64,000 nucleotides of DNA from contig NZ_JAHKQO010000049.1 in the NCBI RefSeq assembly GCF_018861065.1, positions 124,001-188,000 of the forward strand, in the 5' to 3' direction. Positions 57,640-63,495 of this stretch are shown one piece after another. The translations under genes were made by a program, and so were the position numbers. The notes under the pieces were generated by a model that worked only from the letters and a program-made list of their open reading frames with translations, had not been told where the DNA came from and searched no databases. Each line of letters opens with the position of its first letter. Positions within the stretch are counted from its first letter, which is position 1. Origin of the DNA: Paraglaciecola arctica. GTDB taxonomy: Bacteria > Pseudomonadota > Gammaproteobacteria > Enterobacterales > Alteromonadaceae.

Positions 57640-57656
57640 TGTAGCAACTTACTACA
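57640..57656. promoter_or_regulatory. Possible operator of the ParD-like antitoxin operon
   Basis: TGTAG, 7 bases, CTACA: an inverted repeat 29 bp before the antitoxin start, where such operons carry their autoregulatory site. Confidence 0.4.
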
Positions 57657-57684
57657 ATGGTAAGCAACAAATGAGGAGAAAAAT

Positions 57685-57906
57685 ATGGCAACTGCAAGTA
57701 TTAGATTGGACCAAGACTTAGTTGAGAAAGCGACAATTATGGCTAAAGCTCTCAACCGTACAACACCAAAACAAATTGAACATTGGGCCAAAATTGGTGA
57801 AATGATGGAAGACAATCCAGATCTCCCATATGAATTTGTAAAACAAGCCATTATCGCCAAAGCAGAAAAAGAAGCGGGTAAATTAGAGGCCTACGAATTT
57901 GGCTAA
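57685..57906 (+). CDS. ParD-like antitoxin
   Basis: A 73-residue protein: ribbon-helix-helix start MATASIRLDQDLVEKATIMAKALNRTTPKQIEHWAKIG and a charged C-terminal tail. This is the ParD_like family of antitoxins. GAGGAG precedes the ATG. It overlaps the toxin gene by eight bases. The pair runs opposite to the attC orientation, as is common for cassettes with their own promoter. Confidence 0.9.
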   Translation: MATASIRLDQDLVEKATIMAKALNRTTPKQIEHWAKIGEMMEDNPDLPYEFVKQAIIAKAEKEAGKLEAYEFG

Positions 57907-58189
57907 TAACATTCAAGTTTTACAGACCTCTAGTTTTAAAAAGGCTACCAAAAAACTTTACAAGAATCAGAAGGTCGACCTTGATGATGCGATCCGTGAA
58001 TTAATGAGAAATCCAAGACTAGGAGAGCAAAAGAAAGGCGATCTTTCTTTCATGCGAGTCTATAAATTCAAAATGGTAAAACAACCAACTTTACTGGGCT
58101 ACAGCTATGAAGATGGAGCATTAGTACTTGAGTTGATCACTCTTGGCTCTCACGAAAACTTCTACAGAGACGTCAAAAAGCTATTTTGA
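57899..58189 (+). CDS. RelE/ParE-superfamily toxin
   Basis: A 96-residue protein with the RelE/ParE fold pattern: SSFKKATKKLYKNQKVDLDDAIRELMRNP, VYKFKMVKQPTLLGYSYE and a final LITLGSHENFYRD. It probably acts on ribosome-bound mRNA or gyrase; sequence alone does not decide. The start is TTG at 57899, inside the antitoxin gene. Confidence 0.88.
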   Translation: MANNIQVLQTSSFKKATKKLYKNQKVDLDDAIRELMRNPRLGEQKKGDLSFMRVYKFKMVKQPTLLGYSYEDGALVLELITLGSHENFYRDVKKLF

Positions 58190-58190
58190 G

Positions 58191-58268
58191 TCATAACGCA
58201 TTAAAAATGGGGATTTTAGGAGAGCTTTTTCAGCGAGTAAAATTCCCACCATGATTTTTTTGTTATAG
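58191..58268 (-). repeat. attC site
   Basis: TCATAAC (58191) to GTTATAG (58262), with ATGGGGATTTTAG pairing imperfectly with TAAAATTCCCACCAT. Nearly the same as the site at 57551-57625. Confidence 0.88.
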
Positions 58269-58520
58269 GTATGATATTGAAAATAGTACATTTTCATCTG
58301 GCACAAGCACTATGATTAAAATACCAAGAAGGCAAAAGCCAACACCCACAAGCTTTGCATTGTTGCCACTTAAACTGGTTTTTGAGCTTTTAGTAAACTT
58401 AGCATTGTATTTAGCCCCATCAGTAAAGCCAGCCTCAACATCAACTTTGCCACCAACGATTACCTTTAATCCAAAGTAAATCATAAGTACTCCAAAAATA
58501 TCAATAAATCCAACATCCAT
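58263..58520 (-). CDS. Small membrane protein in a cassette
   Basis: An 85-residue protein with two membrane segments (about 5-24 and 56-74) and a polar, Lys/Ser-rich loop. The stop overlaps the attC core. No family recognised. Confidence 0.55.
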   Translation of the reverse strand: MDVGFIDIFGVLMIYFGLKVIVGGKVDVEAGFTDGAKYNAKFTKSSKTSLSGNNAKLVGVGFCLLGILIIVLVPDENVLFSISYL

Positions 58521-58529
58521 ATTTAATAC

Positions 58530-58591
58530 CTATAACGCTTCAAAGCAACGGCGCGCACTGTTTGCGCGTCCGCTGACTTTGTTAGTTAGGG
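58530..58591 (-). repeat. attC site, compact
   Basis: CTATAAC (58530) to GTTAGGG (58585) with the stem GGCGCGC...GCGCGTCC. At 62 bp it is one of the shortest classical sites here. Confidence 0.85.
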
Positions 58592-58594
58592 CTG

Positions 58595-58816
58595 CTATTG
58601 CGCATGCCAGTTAATATCGATTTTTTTTTGTGTTGCCACACAGTCACGTAAATATAAATTGATTAGACTTTGATAAGGAACACCAGATTCTTCTGCCATA
58701 TTTTTAAAGTAAGAAATAACATCTTCTCCAAGACGCATGGTTACAGACTTTTTCAATTTACTTGCGTATGGGTTTTTACGCGATTTCATTGTTGATAAAT
58801 CATATTCATTTTTCAT
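58595..58816 (-). CDS. brnA: BrnA-type antitoxin
   Basis: A 73-residue protein with the BrnA pattern: a basic N-terminal arm (MKSRKNPYASKLKKSVTMRLGEDVISYFKNMAEE split over the DNA-binding region) and the hydrophobic SLINLYLRDCV. It starts two bases after the end of the brnT frame. It appears intact although its toxin gene has a nonsense codon. It should still repress the operon. Confidence 0.88.
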   Translation of the reverse strand: MKNEYDLSTMKSRKNPYASKLKKSVTMRLGEDVISYFKNMAEESGVPYQSLINLYLRDCVATQKKIDINWHAQ

Positions 58817-58818
58817 AA

Positions 58819-59103
58819 TTAATGCCCTCGAAAATAATTTTTACTTTCATTTTTTGTGGCTTTTCTAGCGGAAATAATTCTGATTGAATTGCCATCATCA
58901 CGCTCACAGTGACAAACGAGCTACAAGTTGGTTTCATTGCTCTTTCCCAGCATCAAAAAGCGGTCTTCGGTTTTGGAGTTATCTTGATCAAAGAACTGCA
59001 CAGCAAATTCATCAAAAAATATGGATTTAGCCTCTTCAAAAGAAACTCCATGCTTTTTAATGTTTGTTGTAGCTTTAGCCGCATTCCATTCGAATTTAAT
59101 CAT
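58819..59103 (-). pseudogene. brnT: brnT toxin gene with an in-frame amber codon
   Basis: From ATG 59103 the frame reads MIKFEWNAAKATTNIKKHG, typical BrnT, to SNETNL and a TAG at 58921-58923. The same frame then continues LVCHCERDDGNSIRIISARK and ends at TAA 58819, next to brnA. With the TAG read as an amino acid the length is 94 residues, the normal size. The lost part holds the HxCERD-like and ISARKAT blocks needed for RNase activity. Sequencing error or stop read-through are the alternatives. Confidence 0.85.
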
Positions 59104-59105
59104 AT

Positions 59106-59131
59106 GTACATTGTATGTACGTGGGGGGGGG
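59106..59131. promoter_or_regulatory. Operator-like palindrome and nine-G tract before brnT
   Basis: GTACAT-TGT-ATGTAC (59106-59120) is a perfect inverted repeat directly upstream of the brnT start, then nine G at 59123-59131. The palindrome is a likely BrnA operator. The homopolymer could vary in length and alter promoter spacing. Confidence 0.5.
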
Positions 59132-59144
59132 AATGCCAAAGTAG

Positions 59145-59217
59145 CCCTAACGCCCCAAACAGGGGATTTTATGAGCGTTGTATTGTGAGTAAAATTCTCG
59201 CTGACTTGGCTTGTGAT
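59145..59217 (-). repeat. attC site
   Basis: CCCTAAC (59145) at the core end; the inverse core is degenerate (TTGTGAT near 59212). CCCCAAACAGGGG and GGGATTTTAT...GTAAAATTCTC pairings relate it to the sites at 57551 and 58191. Confidence 0.75.
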
Positions 59218-59237
59218 GTTTTTTCGACTGAGTTATT

Positions 59238-59267
59238 ATGTGTATAAATATGCTACTCCTTACACAT
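59238..59267. promoter_or_regulatory. Possible vapBC operator
   Basis: ATGTGTA (59238) and TACACAT (59261) form a 7-bp inverted repeat just ahead of the vapB start, the usual place of the VapBC binding site. Confidence 0.45.
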
Positions 59268-59276
59268 AGGTGCAAC

Positions 59277-59471
59277 ATGAGAACTAATATTGTAATTGAC
59301 GATAAATTAATGGCTGACGCACTAAGTGCATCTGGACTAAAAACTAAAAAAGAAGCTGTTGAAGAAGGCCTCAAAGCCTTAATAAGACTAAGGAAACAAG
59401 CTAGTATTCGTAGCCTCAGAGGAAAGCTTAATTGGGAAGGTGACCTTAACGATATGAGAGTCACTGAGTGA
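59277..59471 (+). CDS. vapB: VapB-family antitoxin
   Basis: A 64-residue protein starting at ATG 59277: MRTNIVIDDKLMADALSASG, the ribbon-helix-helix of VapB_antitoxin type 2, with a RKQASIRSLRGKLNW segment that would occupy the toxin groove. A longer frame from 59238 overlaps the putative operator and is rejected. It overlaps vapC by four bases. Confidence 0.92.
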   Translation: MRTNIVIDDKLMADALSASGLKTKKEAVEEGLKALIRLRKQASIRSLRGKLNWEGDLNDMRVTE

Positions 59472-59869
59472 TATTGGTTGATACAAGCGTTTGGATTGAT
59501 TACTTCAAAGGAGTTGAGACCCAAGAATCTAATTTACTAGATATCGCTTTAATTAATGATGAGGTTGCGATTGGTGATCTAATATTGTTAGAAATACTTC
59601 AAGGGTTTCGATCTGACAAGGACTATGAAACGGCTAAAGCGCACCTTCTGGCATTGCACCAATTCAGCATGCTTTCGCCAGATATAGCATTAAAAGCTGC
59701 AGAAAATTATCGTATTTTAAGGAAAAAAGGGATAACGATAAGGAAAACCGCTGACGTGATAGTTGCTACATTCTGTATAAGTAATCGAATTCCCTTGCTA
59801 TTTGCTGATAGAGACTTCATTCCTTTTACAAAACACTTAAAACTTCAACCGGTATCCACTCAAACATAA
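59468..59869 (+). CDS. vapC: VapC-family PIN-domain ribonuclease toxin
   Basis: A 133-residue PIN protein with all acidic residues in place: Asp5 (VDTSVWIDYF), Glu42 (ILLEILQG), Asp96 (KTADVIVA) and Asp114/Asp116 (FADRDF). VapC toxins cut tRNA or rRNA. The start is GTG at 59468, coupled to the vapB stop. The stop lies in the attC core at 59864. Confidence 0.94.
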   Translation: MILVDTSVWIDYFKGVETQESNLLDIALINDEVAIGDLILLEILQGFRSDKDYETAKAHLLALHQFSMLSPDIALKAAENYRILRKKGITIRKTADVIVATFCISNRIPLLFADRDFIPFTKHLKLQPVSTQT

Positions 59870-59962
59870 CGCCGCAATATACGGTAATAAACTTTTGGCA
59901 AGAATAACGAACGAAGTGAGGACAGCCAATAGATTTTTGTCCGATTAATTGCCTTGTCATGT
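59864..59962 (-). repeat. attC site
   Basis: ACATAAC (59864) to GTCATGT (59956), with CCGCAATATACGG and internal complementary blocks around GGACAGCCAATAG. The inverse core differs at one base. Confidence 0.78.
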
Positions 59963-59977
59963 TTTGAAGACTACAAT

Positions 59978-60092
59978 AAGACCTAATTAAAGACCTAATT
60001 AAAGACCTAATTAAAGACCTAATTAAAGACCTAATTAAAGACCTAATTAAAGACCTAATTAAAGACCTAATTAAAGACCTAATTAAAGACCT
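59978..60092. repeat. Tandem repeat of a 12-bp unit, 9.6 copies
   Basis: The unit AAGACCTAATTA is repeated nine times without a change (59978-60085) and a tenth partial copy AAGACCT follows (60086-60092). It ends 21 bp before the start of the antitoxin at 60114, so it fills the promoter/operator region of that operon. The perfect identity points to recent expansion and likely length variation between strains. Confidence 0.97.
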
Positions 60093-60113
60093 TTTAAACG
60101 CGCCGAGGATTGT

Positions 60114-60362
60114 ATGACTACTAGGATTTTAACTGAAACAGCAGCGAGTATTAGTGAGTTAAAGGCCAACCCAATGAAAGTTGCTTTAAGCGCAAACGGT
60201 GACCCTATTGCCGTTTTAAATAGAAATGAGCCAGCATTTTATTGCATACCAGCAGAAACATATGAGTTTTTAATGGATCACTTAGAAGATTTAGAGCTGC
60301 TGAGTATTGCCGAAAATAGAAAAAGTGAAGAAAGCATTAAGATTAGTTTAGATGAGCTATGA
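60114..60362 (+). CDS. Phd/RelB-type antitoxin
   Basis: An 82-residue protein with the Phd/YefM N-terminal pattern TETAASISELKANPMKVALSANGDPIAVLNRNEPAFYCIP and an acidic C-terminal helix. It overlaps the toxin by eleven bases. Its promoter region consists largely of the 12-bp repeat. Confidence 0.92.
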   Translation: MTTRILTETAASISELKANPMKVALSANGDPIAVLNRNEPAFYCIPAETYEFLMDHLEDLELLSIAENRKSEESIKISLDEL

Positions 60363-60648
60363 ACTTGCATTTAAAAAGTCAGCTCTGAAAGAATGGAAAA
60401 AGCTTGGCGCCACAGTCCAAAACCAGTTTAAGAAGAAGTTAGCAGAAATATTAGAAAATCCACACATTCCGGGTGCTAAATTATCAGGCGCCAATGAGCT
60501 TTATAAAATAAAGTTCAGACAAGCAGGCTATCGGTTAGTTTACGAAGTCGACGACGATATTATAACCGTTACAGTGATCTCTGTAGGTAAACGAGACAAG
60601 GGAAAGGTTTACAAGGTTGCAATGAAGCGGAACGATAGAGAAACATAG
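60352..60648 (+). CDS. relE: RelE-family toxin
   Basis: A 98-residue RelE toxin: AFKKSALKEWKKLGATVQNQFKKKL, GAKLSGANELYKIKFRQAGYRLVYEV and VISVGKRDKGKVYKVA, with the basic residues used for ribosome-dependent mRNA cleavage. Ends one base before the attC-like repeat copy 2. Follows its antitoxin. Confidence 0.93.
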   Translation: MSYELAFKKSALKEWKKLGATVQNQFKKKLAEILENPHIPGAKLSGANELYKIKFRQAGYRLVYEVDDDIITVTVISVGKRDKGKVYKVAMKRNDRET

Positions 60649-60694
60649 CAGTTAAATGATGCGGACCCAAAGAACCGCATATTAATTTTTAAAA
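60643..60694 (-). repeat. Short attC-like site, 43-bp repeat copy 2
   Basis: The 43-bp repeat occupies 60649-60691. Its core end is degenerate (ACATAGC), and this copy lies between the convergent relE and FRG genes. Confidence 0.6.
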
Positions 60695-60699
60695 GGCCT

Positions 60700-61608
60700 T
60701 TATCCCCACTTTGGCCCAGCGATAGTTTTTTTATGAGTAGAAGTGAATTCTATGGTTTTTAAGCCGTAATCATTTTTAATAAATTGTGAAACCATATCTA
60801 TTTCAGGGAAAAGTTTAGCTTTAGAAATACCTATACCAACAAGCTGCTTCAGTATTTGCTCTTTATCTGCAGCTTTTATAATATATTTTTTCCCATTAAG
60901 CCTGTATATCCAATTTTCTGGTATAGATGCAGGTGTATGTTTATTTTGTGCAGTTCCAAATAAAAGAAATGCACCATCTTGCCTAATAACCCGTTGGTTA
61001 TCCATTTTAGGCTTTACACAAACAACACTTTTGATGTGTGTTGGTTGAATTCTAGGTGAGAAATACGGCTTCTCTTGTTGAATGTCATGCATTAATTTGG
61101 TCGCATGATGATTTCTTTCATTATGAAAACTTCGTTCTGAAGAATAACTTTGAGCTATCTCAAAATCTGATTTTGACCAAGCTATATTAGAAATAACGCT
61201 AACAGTATCACTATCAAAATATTTAACTTCTTCCCTAGGTATTTTAAAAAATAAAAATTCACCATCTTTATTTTTATTTTTTTCACAAGTACATGCAAAA
61301 TATAAAGCGACTAAAGGGTTTTCTGATAAATCTAGTAACCTTGTAGGAAGATCATAATGTTGCATTTTTACCAGTTTTTCAAAGCTAGTCTGCATAAGAG
61401 AAAAATCATTGGGGCAACGCATTAGCATTTCCCTTATCATCTTATCTTCATTACTTAACCATTCTGGTTTTCTATAAATAGACGGCAGTAACTGGAATGA
61501 TTTATCAGCATGACCTCTAAAGAAATATAGATCATCACTTTCATCTAGCTCAGAAATTATAGAAAGTAGTGTTCTTACACTACCTAATTTTGATTCTTCA
61601 ATTGGCAT
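60700..61608 (-). CDS. FRG-domain protein in an integron cassette
   Basis: About 302 residues from ATG 61608 (MPIEESKLGSVRTLLSIISE). The FRG domain is in the N-terminal half: FFRGHADKSFQLLPSIYRK (name-giving FxRG), then MQHYDLPTRLLDLSENP and LVALYFAC. The C-terminal third (about 190-300) is not recognised. An in-frame start at 61659 lies in the repeat and would add MGPHHLTV from non-coding sequence; it is rejected. The FRG domain has no proven activity. The gene is the only occupant of its cassette, which is bounded by two near-identical repeats. Confidence 0.85.
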   Translation of the reverse strand: MPIEESKLGSVRTLLSIISELDESDDLYFFRGHADKSFQLLPSIYRKPEWLSNEDKMIREMLMRCPNDFSLMQTSFEKLVKMQHYDLPTRLLDLSENPLVALYFACTCEKNKNKDGEFLFFKIPREEVKYFDSDTVSVISNIAWSKSDFEIAQSYSSERSFHNERNHHATKLMHDIQQEKPYFSPRIQPTHIKSVVCVKPKMDNQRVIRQDGAFLLFGTAQNKHTPASIPENWIYRLNGKKYIIKAADKEQILKQLVGIGISKAKLFPEIDMVSQFIKNDYGLKTIEFTSTHKKTIAGPKWG

Positions 61609-61631
61609 ATGAGTCCATATCAGCCGTGGCC

Positions 61632-61683
61632 TTTTAACAGTTAAATGATGCGGACCCAAAGAACCGCATATTAATTTTTAGCT
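61632..61683 (-). repeat. Short attC-like site, 43-bp repeat copy 3
   Basis: The repeat occupies 61638-61680; ends TTTTAAC and TTTAGCT. Identical to copy 2 over 43 bp. The desaturase stop codon lies in its end, and the FRG cassette lies between this copy and copy 2. Confidence 0.7.
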
Positions 61684-62643
61684 GCCTTTTCGTATAAACT
61701 TTGCAACTTCGCAGTCTTCTGGCACCCGCTCAACACGGTTATCAATATTATCAGAAACAGCTACCAACTCTGACCGGACAGGAAGTTGCTTTGGCAACTT
61801 AATGTTTTTAACTATTCTGAGATTATGTAAAGCGTTTAAAACCCACCAACCAGGATCTGGTTCGTCATTATACAAGCCCAACATAGCAGAGCCAGGATAA
61901 GCGTGATGGTTGTTATGCCATGCTTCGCCCATAGAAAGGAACCCTGCAATTCTAATATTATGACCTTGCACTGCTGCTCCTTCAACCTCCCAAGTTTTAT
62001 CACCTTTATTATGAGCGAAGTAACCTATTAGCCAATGACCGCCTACTGATATTACAACTCGGACTGAAACACCCCAAACTAACCAAGAAATGCCTCCAAT
62101 AAGAAATAAAGGAACGGCCAAAACTAACTGTTGAAGCATCCAAGTTCTTTCGATGAATTGATAAAATTTATTTAAGGATACAGATTTTTCTATTTCAAAT
62201 TTAGGAGGATTGTTTAATGCTAGATCACAATTTAGTTGCCACCAACCATCCTTTAGGATTTTTGAGCCATGTAGTAAATAATCATGGCATCGAGTTTGTC
62301 TTTGCGCCCAATCTCGGAGGTCGTGTTGAATCATCATACTGATTGGGCCAGCCATACCAACTAGTACCCCTAAATATACAAATAAATACTCCATCCATTT
62401 AGGGCATTCATATGAACGGTGGATGAGTAATCTATGCATTCCTAGGGAATGTCCAAAACATAATGTGATTGCTGTAAGGATTAGAAAAACTAAAAACGCA
62501 GAAAAAGATAATACAAAAGGTGCGATGAAAATAGCCGCCACTAAATGTGTTAAAAACCAAATGGATTTAGTCGGCTTCCACTTTACAGTGCCACTAAAAG
62601 CACTCGTTTCATCATTTTCCTTAACTCTATCCGTATTGAGCAT
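61678..62643 (-). CDS. Membrane fatty-acid (acyl-CoA) desaturase in a cassette
   Basis: A 321-residue protein with four or more membrane helices and the histidine boxes of the integral desaturases: HRLLIHRSY, a variant second box QHDLRDWAQRQTRCHDYLLHG, and EAWHNNHHAYPGSA. The HDLRDWAQRQ form marks a distinct bacterial acyl-CoA desaturase branch. It would introduce a double bond into acyl chains with O2 and a diiron centre. A metabolic gene of this size is unusual among the surrounding toxin-antitoxin cargo; membrane fluidity in the cold is a plausible benefit (inference). Confidence 0.88.
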   Translation of the reverse strand: MLNTDRVKENDETSAFSGTVKWKPTKSIWFLTHLVAAIFIAPFVLSFSAFLVFLILTAITLCFGHSLGMHRLLIHRSYECPKWMEYLFVYLGVLVGMAGPISMMIQHDLRDWAQRQTRCHDYLLHGSKILKDGWWQLNCDLALNNPPKFEIEKSVSLNKFYQFIERTWMLQQLVLAVPLFLIGGISWLVWGVSVRVVISVGGHWLIGYFAHNKGDKTWEVEGAAVQGHNIRIAGFLSMGEAWHNNHHAYPGSAMLGLYNDEPDPGWWVLNALHNLRIVKNIKLPKQLPVRSELVAVSDNIDNRVERVPEDCEVAKFIRKGS

Positions 62644-62658
62644 AACTATCCCAAGGCT

Positions 62659-62723
62659 GCTAACACCTTACATAACCGGTTTGTGGTGCTTTTCCACAAA
62701 TCCGGTTTACGTATTTGTTAGCT
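62659..62723 (-). repeat. attC site
   Basis: GCTAAC (62659) to GTTAGCT (62717), with nearly continuous pairing CATAACCGGTTTGTGG...CCACAAATCCGGTTTACG. The LysE stop codon lies in it. Confidence 0.9.
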
Positions 62724-63356
62724 GGTTTTCATTAGCGCCAATTTAGCCCCAAAACCAATAAATACTAGACCAGTAATGGAATTGAGCCATGTTTTAAACT
62801 TTGCACTGTTAGCAGCATTTTTTACTCGAGACAATGCCAATACCATAATCGAAAACCAAATGAGATTAACTAACGAATGCGCAGTTACAAGTGCGTATGC
62901 GCTAAAAGCATTACCCTCTAATGAAATGAATTGCGGAAAGGCTGCAAGGTAGAATATTGAAACTTTTGGGTTAAGAGCATTAGTTACAAAGCCTTCTAAG
63001 AAAGCATTACGAATTGAAACCTTCTTCTGTGTTTCATTTGGTGACTCGATTGACGTTGTTGTAGTTTGGTTTAATGCATTTCTGATTGCTTTAATACCTA
63101 TCCAAATTAAGTATGCTGCACCAAGCATTTTAAACACCGTGAAAGCAACTGCGGATTGAACTAAAAGAATAGAAATACCAAAAATAGAGAGAGTTCCGTG
63201 TACGTAAAAGGCAGCGACAAACCCACCAACATTAGCAAACCCAGCCTTATGTCCTGACAGAGGGACCGTCTTAGCAATGAGAAAACCATTTGGGCCTGGC
63301 GATATTACCAATAATGTTGCCACTGTGATAAATGTAATGATGTTATTTAAATCCAT
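62718..63356 (-). CDS. LysE/RhtB-family amino acid exporter in a cassette
   Basis: A 212-residue protein with five to six membrane helices and the family motif SPGPNGFLIAKTVPLSGHKAG near the N terminus, followed by LGAAYLIWIGIKAIRNAL. The family exports amino acids or their analogues. Substrate unknown. TGAGGATAAAAT upstream is a fair ribosome site. Stop codon within the attC at 62659. Confidence 0.92.
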   Translation of the reverse strand: MDLNNIITFITVATLLVISPGPNGFLIAKTVPLSGHKAGFANVGGFVAAFYVHGTLSIFGISILLVQSAVAFTVFKMLGAAYLIWIGIKAIRNALNQTTTTSIESPNETQKKVSIRNAFLEGFVTNALNPKVSIFYLAAFPQFISLEGNAFSAYALVTAHSLVNLIWFSIMVLALSRVKNAANSAKFKTWLNSITGLVFIGFGAKLALMKTS

Positions 63357-63393
63357 ATTTTATCCTCAAAAAATGTGATGAAGGTTAACTTGC

Positions 63394-63495
63394 AGCTAAC
63401 GCCCGCATAAGGGGCTGGTAATAGTTTGCTAAAATGTGAAGCGAAGCGGAACCGAGCAAACTGTTAGCAGTCCCGTCTTAATGCGCTTGTTAGGG
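63394..63495 (-). repeat. attC site, Vibrio-repeat-like
   Basis: AGCTAAC (63394) to GTTAGGG (63489). On the minus strand it begins CTAACAAGCGCATTAAGACG and ends CCCCTTATGCGGGCGTTAG, the arrangement of Vibrio cholerae repeats; this fixes the array orientation. Confidence 0.92.

Noticed and set aside
59147-59524. 125-codon minus-strand frame
   Set aside because: It lies antisense to vapB, and attC sequence makes up much of it.
59978-60092. Possible CRISPR array
   Set aside because: The 12-bp units are directly adjacent with no spacers; it is a simple tandem repeat and there are no cas genes.
61609-61659. MGPHHLTV start for the FRG gene (and the same peptide ahead of the 54947 gene)
   Set aside because: The peptide is encoded by the 43-bp attC-like repeat itself, so it is chance reading of non-coding sequence shared by two unrelated genes.
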